A DNA stretch of 39,164 nt from CAYPEK01 sp964409645. Its GTDB lineage: Bacteria; UBP15; UBA6099. Where the stretch lies: assembly GCA_964409645.1 (NCBI GenBank), contig CAYPEK010000032.1, positions 1 to 39,164 of the forward strand. Direction: 5' to 3'. The position numbers were made by a program, and so were the translations under genes. Of the stretch, positions 31,324 through 39,164 are shown piece after piece (position 1 is the first letter of the stretch; every line of letters begins with the position of its first letter). The notes under the pieces were generated by a model, which worked only from the letters and a program-made list of their open reading frames with translations, searched no databases and was not told the DNA's origin.

Positions 31324-34300
31324 TTAGTTCGGCAGCTCGACGATTGTGATCTGGCCTTCATTGGCGTTTGTTGTCAGCGAGGCAACCGCGCCCGTGTTGT
31401 TGATCTGCCCCTTGATGGTATGCGAACCGCTCGACACACCTGTCATGAGTATTGTCGATGTAATTGTTCCTGACCCGCTTGCGGGGATAACTGATCTTCT
31501 CAAAGAACCGGTGTAAAGCGAGCCGTCGAGCATTATCTGTATCTGGGCTACTGTTGAACTACCCGATGTGTTTACACATGACATGTTGAGTGTTACCAGC
31601 AAGTCGCCGCCCTTCGTTGTGGTGTTGATGGTTGTGTTGGGTATGTCGTTGAAACCGGCTGCGCTCCATGAGCCCGCGCCTATTGTGCCGACCCATCTCT
31701 GCGGTTTGAGGTTGCTCGCGCCGACGGTGATTTCGCCCGCGTTGTTGACGACGAATTTGTCTGTCGAACTTACGGACAACTGCGCCAGATTTCCGGTGCC
31801 TGTGGTATCGCCTTTGAAAATTGTTCCGGTGCCGCCTCCGTCCATATAAACATGGATAGCGGCGGCGCTGCCTGTTCCCGCTTGTCTTATGTTGAGTGCG
31901 TAACCGGCGGCTTGAGCCGAGTTGGACCCAATGAAGACCGACTCTGATGTCGAGGAAGTGTTGTTGGTGTAGAAATTACCGCCTATAGCGGAGTTCTGGT
32001 TGTAAACGTAGAGTAATGGCGAAGTGTTTACACTTCCGGAATTATACAGGTTGAGTCCGTATCCTCCCGTGCCATATTGATAGACTTGTAGTCCGTCGCC
32101 GGTTCCTTGATTCGTGATGTTGAAAGCCGGGCCGGTGTGAGTGGCGTTGGAAAGCTCGACTTTAGCGCCCGCGCTTGCTCCCGATCCTTGATGAAGCACA
32201 TACAGGCCGTGTCCTGTTGACTGACCCGAGTTTGTCTTGATATTTATCGCCGGAATGGTATTGCTTGTGTTGCTCACTTCGAAATAACCTGCTCCGCCTG
32301 TTCCGGCGGTGAGGGCGTATATCGGGTAATACGGATTGCTTGCATTGTTGATTGTGAATTTGCTTGCGTTGCCTCCGGTGCCGGTGTGGGTTACCGTCAG
32401 GCCTAATCCGTTTGCGCTATTTGAATCGGTGGTGACTGAAACCGCTGCTGAGGTGCTTAACGTATTGCTGACTTGGAATAGTCCTGCCTCTCCCGTTCCG
32501 TAGGTTTCGGCTTTCAGAGCGTAATTGGAGTTGGACCCGTTGCCGACTTGGAAAGTTGCTCCGTAGCCGCCTGTGCCTGTGTGGCTTACGGATAGGGCAT
32601 TGCCGCCCGCCGTGTTGGAGTTTGTGTTTATTGAAACCGCGTTGGAGGAGTTTGCTGTGTTGTTTACTTGGAGCAGGGCAGCGCTGCCTGTTCCGTTAGT
32701 TTGCCCGACAATTCCGGTGCCTGCGCCGGAGACGACTCCGAATACGCCGTTGCCGCCGCTGCTTTCTCCATATACGCCGTTGCCTGAGCCGGCGTTGTAT
32801 CCGTAAACGCCCGCTCCGGTGCTGCCTGTCTGGCCGTACACGCCGTTTCCTGTGCCGTTTGTCACCCCGTAAAGGGCTGATGCGGCGTTGGAGGCGTCGG
32901 AGTTAAGGAAGTAGCCCGCGCTTCCGGACGAAGCGCTGGTGCTCTCACCGTAAACGGCGTAACCGGTGCCGGTGCTTTTGCCGTACACTCCATTACCCGT
33001 CCCGGCACTTAATCCGTACACTCCGTAACCGTTCATCGAATTGAAGCCGTAAACGCCTATTCCGGAAGCAGTAGAACTCTTCCCATAAAGAGCATAGCCA
33101 TTTCCGGTGTTCTCTGCATAAATTGCGGAGCCGGAAAGGTTTGTGTTGTTGGTGGTTATATATACTACTGATGTTGCGGTTGAGCCACCCGTGCTTTGCG
33201 AGTATATGAATGTGCCGTCGCCGACAGCGGTGTTGACCAGCGATCCGGTCATCGTGTCGCCGGCCTTTTTAACGAAGGTTCCGCTGCCGACGAAATTTGA
33301 CCACGAACCGGCGCTGTTTTTGTATTGGAGAGTTCCCGCGTTGTCTCTGAACCCGTAACCGCTGCCGCCGTACGCGCCTCCGAAATTCATATAGCCGCCG
33401 GTTTGCACCACGGTGCTTGTTGCGTACATTACAGCGCTGTTATCCACGTAAAACACGCGTTGAGAATTCGTCGCGAAATCCATGATGGCGCCCGAGCCTG
33501 TGTGGTTTCCACCAAGCAGGCTGCTTGATGTGCTGCCGGAATTGCTTGTGATGTAAACGGTGGGCGCTGCGTTTGCGCCGAGCATCGTCGTGAACTGTGC
33601 CGCCGAGCCTTGGCCGCTGGTCCTGCCGTAGAGGGCGGGATATGAAGTTACGTTGTTCACATTCTGGAAGCTTCCGGCGTAGCCTCCCGTGCTGTTGCTT
33701 TCGACTGATATTCCGTTGCTGATGCCCGTACCGTCGTGGACCACGTGTATTCCGTTCGCTCCATTTGTACTGGAGTTGGTCTGAATGTAAATGGTGTCCG
33801 TTGAAGCGGCGACGTTGGAATTGATGAAGCGCGCCGTGTTTCCGCCGGTGCCGGTGTGCATCACTGAGAGGCCGCGTCCGGCAAGCCCGGCGTCGTTCGA
33901 GTTGGTTTCGATATAGACGGCGTCCGTGGCATTTGCTGTATTCTTCACGGCGAACACGCCCGCGTTGCCTGACATTGTGTTTGTGCCGACGACGCCCGCG
34001 CCGGTGTTGTTGTTCCAGCCGTACACGCCGACTCCGGTACCGGTGTTCCAGCCGTACACGCCGCGGCCCGCGCCGTTCGAGTCGCCCCGCACGCCGTAGC
34101 CGCTTGACTGGGTGCTGTCGTTGCTGCCGTACAATGCGGCGGCAGTGTTGTTGGTGTCCGTGACTCTGAAGTAACCGGCTTCAAACGTCGTTCCCGTCTG
34201 GTAAGCATAAACAGTTGCGGTTGCCGTGCCCTGTGTGAGTCCGAGAGCGCCGGTCATCGTGTCGCCTGTCTTGGCGACCGAGCCCGCGCCGCCGAGAGAA

Positions 34301-37300
34301 CTCAGCGCTATCCACGAACCGGCGCTGTTTTTGTATTCCATCGCGCCTGCGTTGTCGCGGAAGCCGTAGCCTGTGGTGCCTGTGGCGGCGCCGAAGTTCA
34401 TGTAACCGCTCGTCGCGATCTTCGTGCCGCCCGCGCCAACGTAGCCGTTAACGTCGAGCCGCTCGGTGGGTGAGGATGTGCCGATCCCGACGGTGCCATA
34501 CGTGCCGATGCCGCTCGCCTGTCCGACGAAGAATGTCGGCACCGTGCTGTTGAAACCGACCATGAGTGAGTTGGCGGTGTTGTTTACGAGTCTGTTGGTG
34601 TCGTCCACGCCGAGGCCGAACGCTATGGTGTAATCCGCTCCGCCGGCTGTCACCCATCTTCCTGCCGATAATGACGCGGTTCCGTTTGCTGTTGTGCTCC
34701 AGCCGAGTGCTGTGGAGGCGGTGCCTTGCGCGCTTGTTGTCGCGCCGAGTGCGGTTGCGGAATCCCAAGTCGCCGAGGTCTGTGTGCCTGCCGCGAGAGT
34801 GTTCAGGCCGCTTGCTGTTGAGCCGTATCCAAGTGCTGTTGAGTTCTGGCCGCTTGCTGTTGTGCCGTTACCCATTGCGACCGCGTTTGTGCTGCTTGCT
34901 GTCGAATCGTATCCGGCCGCGAAAGAAAATGCGCCGTTGTTTGCGTCGTTCCAGTGAGAGCCGTCGGAATCCACGCCTATCCTGAGCGCGCCTTTGCTGG
35001 CGTCCCAGAACATTTTTACACCCGCGCCGCCGGTGCTGCCGTAGAAGTTTGCGTCGTATCCGTCGGAACCTGTGTCCGCGCCTTGTCTGATCTCGCCCTG
35101 AATGTCGAGGGAAAAGGCCGGGGTCGATGTGGCGATTCCGACGTTGCCGTAAGTGCCGACGCCGCTCGCCGGGCCGACGAAAAGGGTGGGTACGTTGCTG
35201 TTGAAGCCGACTCCGAATGAGGAAGCGGTGTTTACGGTCATTCGGTTGGAGTCGTCCACGCCCAGCCCCATTGCTATAGTGTGGTCCGCGGCGCCTGCCG
35301 TTACCCAATGCCCGGCGGCAATGGAGTATTGTCCGCTTGCGGTGGTGCTGTTACCGCGCGATGTTGAGTAATCGCCGTTTGAGTAGGTGTTGTATCCAAT
35401 TGCGCTCGAGTATGCGCCGTTGGCGTAAGCGAATTGCCCGAAAGAGGCAGCGGCGATGCCGGCCGCGTTTGTCTGATAGCCGGCCGAGAAAGAGTATATT
35501 CCGGTGTTCGCGTCGATCCAGTTAGTGCCGTCGTCGCGGCCGATTCGGAGTGCGTCTTTGCTTGCGTCCCAGTACAGGCGCCCGCCGGTTAAACCGCCGT
35601 ATGTACCATAGAAGTTGACGTCGTATCCGTCGGACCCGGTGTCACTTCCGATGAGGACGGTGCCGCTGGCCTGAAGCGCGTTGCCGCCGCCCGTGTTTCT
35701 GATCAGCACTGTGGATGTTGCTGTGTTGAAGTCCACGATAAGCGGACCGGTCATCGAGTCGCCTGTTGTTTCGACGTAACTACCGCCCGCTCCGAATGCC
35801 GTCCACGAGCCGGCGTTGTTTTTGTATTCAACGGTTCCGGCATTGTCGCGGAAGCCGTAGCCGGCTGTTCCGGTGGCGGTTCCGAAGTTGATGTAGCCGC
35901 TTGAGGCGATAACTGAGCTGTTCGCCCACGAAGAGCCTATATTATCGATATAGAATAATGTCGAACCGTTTTTTTGCGCTTCAAAAAGTTTTCCCGTGCC
36001 TTGAGTGTTTGCGATCAGTGGTGTGTTGGGATTTGAGGCGAATGAGTTGGAGACAAACGCCGCAATACCTGTGTCCGCCGCCTCCGAGTAGAGGCCGTAT
36101 CCGCTGCTCGAATTGTATGCCCTGACTCCGGTGCCTGATGCTGAGTTCGATCCGTAAACGCCGTATCCTGTTCCGCTCTGTCCGCCGAACACGCCGAACC
36201 CGGCGGCGGCGCTTGTGTTATTGGCGTACAGCGCTTTTCCTGCTGTGGAGTTTGAGATCTCGACCGAGTTTGTCGCGGTATCAAAGTTGACAGTCAGCCC
36301 TCCGGTCATCGTATCGCCGGTCTTGGCGACAAAGCTGCCCGATGGGATCGCCGCCCACGAGCCTGCGCTGTTTTTGAACTCGATATTGCCCGCGTTATCG
36401 CGGAATCCGTAGCCGGTTGTTCCGGTGGCGGTTCCGAAGTTCATGTAACCGCTTGTGGCGACAACTGTGCCGCTCGCCCATGTTGTGCCTGATTTATCCA
36501 ACAGCAATACTGTTGTTCCTGCCGATTTGATGTCAACTATGTTGCCTGTTACACCTGTGTGGTTTCCCTTGAAGAGTGATGAGCCTGCTCCTGACGCGTT
36601 GGCGTACACCGCCGTTCCCGATCCGGCGGCTTCGCCGTAAATGCCGTAGCCGGCGGAGCCGTTGTAACCGTAAACGCCGGAGCCTCCCGCTTCGTTCTTT
36701 CCGAATACTCCTCGGCCGGCTCCGTAGGCATAGCCGTAAACGCCGTAGCTCGATGCTGCTGTTCCCGCAGTGATGCCGGTGAGAGCGGCTGCCGTGTTGG
36801 ATAGATCGGAATTGTAGAAGTATCCGGCTTTGCCTGAGGTATTGCTGGTTGATTCTGCGTAAACGGCATAACCTGCGTCCGGATTCGTTGCGTAAACACC
36901 CACGCCAAAACCGGCAGCTGCGCCGTACACACCGTAACTTGAGGCGGTTGTACCTGCTGTTATGCCTGACAGGGCGGCATCGGTGTTGGTTGTGCTCTGG
37001 TTATAAAAGTATCCAGCGCCGCCTGTTGTTGTGCTCGCGTTATTTCCATAAACGGCGTAGCCGGTGCTCGTGTTCAATCCGTAAATACCGTAGCCGCTGC
37101 TTGAGTTTGTGCCATATACACCGAATCCCGTGCCGGTATTGTTACCATATACGCCATAGCCTGAACCGGAGTTGGCCCCGAAGACGCCGCTGCCTGTGCC
37201 TGCCGTCGAACCGTACACGCCGTTTCCGGACCCGGTTGCGGCGGTGATGCCTATCAGAGCCGACGATGTGTTCGCGGCGTCCGTAATGCTGAAGTACCCG

Positions 37301-39164
37301 GCGCCGTTGGCTGCGCCCGTCTGGTACGCGTAAACTGTTGCGGTTGCGCCACTCTGAGTCAGTCCGAGCGCGCCGCTCATCGTGTCGCCGGCCTTTGCTA
37401 CGTAACTGCCGGAACTGAAGGGTGCCCATGAGCCGGCGCTGTTCTTGTATTCGATTGTGCCCGCGTTGTCGCGGAACCCGTAGCCGCTGCTGCCGAGGGT
37501 AGAGCTGAAGTTCACGTAGCCGTTCAACACGACAGCGCTGCTCGCGTAAGCTGTGCCTGTTGCGTATGTGTTACCGCTCTTGTCAACGTAGAACATCGGG
37601 CTGCCCGCTCTATGAAGTTCGAGCAGGTTTCCGTTGCCGTCTGTCTCCGCTTTCAATGCCGGAGATGTGCTCGTCCCGTTGAAGATTTCAAAATAGCCGG
37701 CGTTGCCGGTTCCGGTGTTGAGGCCGTATATGGCGTAGTTGCTGCCGTTTGTTTCGAAGTAGCCGCCGATGCCGGATCCGTTGTTGTATCCGTAAACGGA
37801 TGGGCCGGCGTTCGTGTTTTCCGCGTAAACAGTTGCTGTCGCGCCCGTGTTTTTGAAGTGCGCGGTGTGCGCCGCCGATGTGTTCTCGACGTATAAGGTG
37901 TCCGTGCTGCTTCCCGCTGTTATAGTCAGCGAACCGGTCATTGCATCGCCGGTTGTATCGACGAAGCTGCCCGACGGGATTGCCGCCCACGAGCCGGCGC
38001 TGTTTTTGAACTCGACTGTGCCCGCGTTGTCGCGGAAGCCGTAGCCGCCGCTGCCGAGGGTTGCGCCGAAGTTTACGTATCCGCTTGCAGGGGCGCTGAA
38101 CGCATTCGCGGCTTCCGAGACTACAGTTCCGCTTGCATATACGTTGCCTTCCCGCGATACGAGGAACATCGTGTTGCCGCCCGTTTTGAAATTGATGAGG
38201 TTTCCGCTCGCGCCGGTGTGGTCGCCGTCGAATAGGTCACCGGTGCCGTTGGAAGTCACTCCGAGAGCATAGAATGAGTTGCCGGCGTTTTGAATCTGGA
38301 AATAACCGGCGCGGCCCGAACCCGTGTTCTGGCCGAATACGCCGGGCGCCGAGCTTGTGTTCAATCCGTACACCGCCGCGCCCGCGCCTACGGTCTGTCC
38401 GTAAACGCCCGCGCCCGATCCGGTGTTTACCCCGACAACGCCCGCGCCGCCTGCGCCTGCGCTCTGTCCGTATATTCCGTTCCCTGCGCCCGAATTCTCG
38501 CCGCGTATTGCAGCCGCTGAGGCGTTTGTGTTGTTGGTTGTGATATAAACGACCGATGTTGCTGATGTGCCGCCCGTGCTCGCGGAGTAGAGGAATGTCC
38601 CGTCGCCTATTGTGGTGTTGACGAGCGAACCGGTCATTGCATCGCCGGTTTTAAGAACCTTGGTTGAATCAACTCCGGTTCCGAATGTTGCCCACGATCC
38701 GGCGTTGTTTTTGTATTGCAGTGTGCCTGCATTATCGCGGAAGCCGTATCCGCCGCTGCCGATCGTCGTGCCGAAATTCATATAACCGTTTGCTAACATA
38801 ACGGAGCCGCTTGCGTACATCGTTCCTGTTGCGTACACGTTACCGTTCTTGTCAACGCTGAATTTCGGGGTGCCGACGTTTGAGAGCACGATGAGGTCGC
38901 CGAAGCCCGCGTTGTCGCCGTAGATAACCGGCGATACGTTCGTGCCGGATGTGTTGAAGACCGACAAAGCGGAGAAGTTGTTGTTACCCTGCATGATCGA
39001 GATCGACGATGTCGCCGCGCTTTGATCCACTAAAAGCGCGCCGGTCATCGCATCGCCTGATGTGTTCACCACATTGTCGGCGGTGACATATAGAGAACCG
39101 CTCGCATAAACGTTACCGTTCTTGTCAACGCTGAATTTCGGGGTGCCGACGTTTGAGAGCACGA
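31324..39164 (-). CDS. Giant repetitive fibre/surface protein, 3' part (N-terminus beyond window)
   Basis: Over 2,610 residues are in the window and the frame is open at the edge; the GTG at 39162 is an internal Val within a repeat, not a start. The chain is Gly/Ser/Thr/Asn-rich and Cys-poor. It is built from: a GDxMTGxL motif in about eight copies, as in phage tail fibres; a 32-residue module with GYGFRDNAGTLQYKNSAGSW in seven copies; long tracts of (G)VYGxNxGTGxG repeats; and two YadA-head-like blocks (about 35230-35660 and 34560-35090) with AGYQTNAAG and ALGYGSTASG repeats. The last 130 residues (from about NLKPQRWVGTIG) form a distinct beta domain ending VELPN. No YadA beta-barrel anchor or sorting motif is at the C-terminus. 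It is probably a long surface fibre or adhesin; no other phage genes are nearby. Confidence 0.85.
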   Translation of the reverse strand, partial: VLSNVGTPKFSVDKNGNVYASGSLYVTADNVVNTSGDAMTGALLVDQSAATSSISIMQGNNNFSALSVFNTSGTNVSPVIYGDNAGFGDLIVLSNVGTPKFSVDKNGNVYATGTMYASGSVMLANGYMNFGTTIGSGGYGFRDNAGTLQYKNNAGSWATFGTGVDSTKVLKTGDAMTGSLVNTTIGDGTFLYSASTGGTSATSVVYITTNNTNASAAAIRGENSGAGNGIYGQSAGAGGAGVVGVNTGSGAGVYGQTVGAGAAVYGLNTSSAPGVFGQNTGSGRAGYFQIQNAGNSFYALGVTSNGTGDLFDGDHTGASGNLINFKTGGNTMFLVSREGNVYASGTVVSEAANAFSAPASGYVNFGATLGSGGYGFRDNAGTVEFKNSAGSWAAIPSGSFVDTTGDAMTGSLTITAGSSTDTLYVENTSAAHTAHFKNTGATATVYAENTNAGPSVYGYNNGSGIGGYFETNGSNYAIYGLNTGTGNAGYFEIFNGTSTSPALKAETDGNGNLLELHRAGSPMFYVDKSGNTYATGTAYASSAVVLNGYVNFSSTLGSSGYGFRDNAGTIEYKNSAGSWAPFSSGSYVAKAGDTMSGALGLTQSGATATVYAYQTGAANGAGYFSITDAANTSSALIGITAATGSGNGVYGSTAGTGSGVFGANSGSGYGVYGNNTGTGFGVYGTNSSSGYGIYGLNTSTGYAVYGNNASTTTGGAGYFYNQSTTNTDAALSGITAGTTASSYGVYGAAAGFGVGVYATNPDAGYAVYAESTSNTSGKAGYFYNSDLSNTAAALTGITAGTAASSYGVYGYAYGAGRGVFGKNEAGGSGVYGYNGSAGYGIYGEAAGSGTAVYANASGAGSSLFKGNHTGVTGNIVDIKSAGTTVLLLDKSGTTWASGTVVATSGYMNFGTATGTTGYGFRDNAGNIEFKNSAGSWAAIPSGSFVAKTGDTMTGGLTVNFDTATNSVEISNSTAGKALYANNTSAAAGFGVFGGQSGTGYGVYGSNSASGTGVRAYNSSSGYGLYSEAADTGIAAFVSNSFASNPNTPLIANTQGTGKLFEAQKNGSTLFYIDNIGSSWANSSVIASSGYINFGTATGTAGYGFRDNAGTVEYKNNAGSWTAFGAGGSYVETTGDSMTGPLIVDFNTATSTVLIRNTGGGNALQASGTVLIGSDTGSDGYDVNFYGTYGGLTGGRLYWDASKDALRIGRDDGTNWIDANTGIYSFSAGYQTNAAGIAAASFGQFAYANGAYSSAIGYNTYSNGDYSTSRGNSTTASGQYSIAAGHWVTAGAADHTIAMGLGVDDSNRMTVNTASSFGVGFNSNVPTLFVGPASGVGTYGNVGIATSTPAFSLDIQGEIRQGADTGSDGYDANFYGSTGGAGVKMFWDASKGALRIGVDSDGSHWNDANNGAFSFAAGYDSTASSTNAVAMGNGTTASGQNSTALGYGSTASGLNTLAAGTQTSATWDSATALGATTSAQGTASTALGWSTTANGTASLSAGRWVTAGGADYTIAFGLGVDDTNRLVNNTANSLMVGFNSTVPTFFVGQASGIGTYGTVGIGTSSPTERLDVNGYVGAGGTKIATSGYMNFGAATGTTGYGFRDNAGAMEYKNSAGSWIALSSLGGAGSVAKTGDTMTGALGLTQGTATATVYAYQTGTTFEAGYFRVTDTNNTAAALYGSNDSTQSSGYGVRGDSNGAGRGVYGWNTGTGVGVYGWNNNTGAGVVGTNTMSGNAGVFAVKNTANATDAVYIETNSNDAGLAGRGLSVMHTGTGGNTARFINSNVAASTDTIYIQTNSSTNGANGIHVVHDGTGISNGISVESNSTGGYAGSFQNVNNVTSYPALYGRTSGQGSAAQFTTMLGANAAPTVYITSNSGSTSSSLLGGNHTGSGAIMDFATNSQRVFYVDNSAVMYATSTVVQTGGYMNFGGAYGGSGYGFRDNAGTLQYKNSAGSWSNFVGSGTFVKKAGDTMTGSLVNTAVGDGTFIYSQSTGGSTATSVVYITTNNTNLSGSAIYAENTGNGYALYGKSSTASGIGVYGFNSMNGYGVYGLSAGTGNGVYGKSTGTGYAVYGESTSASSGSAGYFLNSDASNAASALYGVTNGTGNGVYGQTGSTGAGVYGYNAGSGNGVYGESSGGNGVFGVVSGAGTGIVGQTNGTGSAALLQVNNTANSSNAVSINTNSNTAGGNALSVSHTGTGGYGATFQVGNGSNSNYALKAETYGTGEAGLFQVSNTLSTSAAVSVTTDSNSANGLGLTVTHTGTGGNASKFTINNASNPYYPIYALTAGTGGAGYFEVSNTSNTIPAINIKTNSGQSTGHGLYVLHQGSGASAGAKVELSNATHTGPAFNITNQGTGDGLQVYQYGTGGYGLNLYNSGSVNTSPLLYVYNQNSAIGGNFYTNNTSSTSESVFIGSNSAQAAGYALNIRQAGTGSAAAIHVYMDGGGTGTIFKGDTTGTGNLAQLSVSSTDKFVVNNAGEITVGASNLKPQRWVGTIGAGSWSAAGFNDIPNTTINTTTKGGDLLVTLNMSCVNTSGSSTVAQIQIMLDGSLYTGSLRRSVIPASGSGTITSTILMTGVSSGSHTIKGQINNTGAVASLTTNANEGQITIVELPN
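33299..38787 (-). repeat. Seven-copy NFG..GYGFRDNAG..KN.AGSW coding module
   Basis: Copies of about 97 bp at 33299-33395, 34311-34408, 35803-35900, 36353-36450, 37424-37521, 37983-38080 and 38692-38787, separated by 550 to 1490 bp. Each follows a (V/A)YA(S/T)G...GYxNFG strand and precedes a GDxMTG motif, so the order module - GDxMTG - YG tract is itself repeated. Confidence 0.85.
38837..38891 (-). repeat. 55-bp exact direct repeat, copy 1
   Basis: Identical to 39110-39164, 273 bp (91 codons) away. It encodes the LSNVGTPKFSVDKNGNVY stretch. Identity at the DNA level points to recent duplication or gene conversion. Confidence 0.9.
39110..39164 (-). repeat. 55-bp exact direct repeat, copy 2 (cut by window end)
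   Basis: Identical to 38837-38891. The match runs to the last base of the window, so the repeat is at least 55 bp long. Confidence 0.9.

Noticed and set aside
31324..39164. Giant gene as a trimeric autotransporter
   Set aside because: It has YadA-head-like repeats but its C-terminus lacks the four-strand beta-barrel anchor and final aromatic residue.
31324..39164. Giant gene as part of a prophage or diversity-generating retroelement
   Set aside because: No capsid, terminase, integrase, reverse transcriptase or template repeat is in the window; tail-fibre-like GDxMTG motifs alone are not enough.

Overview
The window looks like the chromosome of a Gram-negative, probably anaerobic bacterium. 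It has an RND tripartite efflux pump with a TolC-type outer-membrane channel, a lipid A-type (LpxL/HtrB) acyltransferase, ferredoxin-linked split glutamate synthase proteins and a MetV/MetF/MvhD-type methylene-tetrahydrofolate reductase module of the kind found in acetogens and relatives. Coding regions are GC-rich, with an AT-rich intergenic block near 30 kb. I see no rRNA, tRNA, insertion sequence, integrase or CRISPR array, and the phylum cannot be fixed from the sequence alone.

Region 1 (1-9.05 kb, + strand): a partial membrane-fusion protein, an RND pump and a TolC-like channel in a tight operon, then a crotonase-fold protein, a lysophospholipid acyltransferase, a degenerate and probably frameshifted receiver-domain protein, and a secreted protein of unknown function. 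Region 2 (9.05-13.75 kb, - strand): a four-gene operon, cyclase A - membrane protein A - membrane protein B - cyclase B. The two class III nucleotide cyclases have lost complementary halves of the active site (A keeps the metal-binding Asp pair, B keeps the transition-state Asn), as expected of an obligate heterodimer like the C1/C2 halves of animal adenylyl cyclases. The two membrane proteins between them are diverged paralogues. I consider this the most interesting system in the window. Region 3 (13.8-16.7 kb): a class I glutamine amidotransferase, a secreted leucine-rich-repeat protein, and a helical orphan on the opposite strand.

Region 4 (16.7-30.5 kb, - strand) is a nitrogen/one-carbon locus. 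In transcription order it holds glnA, amt, glnK, amt, glnK (a tandem 1.8-kb duplication), mvhD-like, metV, metF, a diverged FMN/Fe-S glutamate-synthase-like protein, an intact one, a 50-residue protein resembling the leader of the next gene product, and a fused glutaminase-GXGXG protein. Together these take up ammonium (Amt/PII), make glutamine (GlnA) and use glutamine amide nitrogen (split GOGAT), with a folate C1 reductase embedded among them. Both amt genes are preceded by a structured leader whose helices show compensatory changes between the two copies. glnA has a near-consensus sigma-70 promoter with a cluster of TTGCCG motifs upstream.

Region 5 (30.7-39.2 kb): a small hexapeptide acyltransferase, a terminator, and the 3' 7.8 kb of one giant gene (over 2,610 residues, running off the window). 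It encodes a repetitive fibre built from tail-fibre-like, YG-rich and YadA-head-like repeats.
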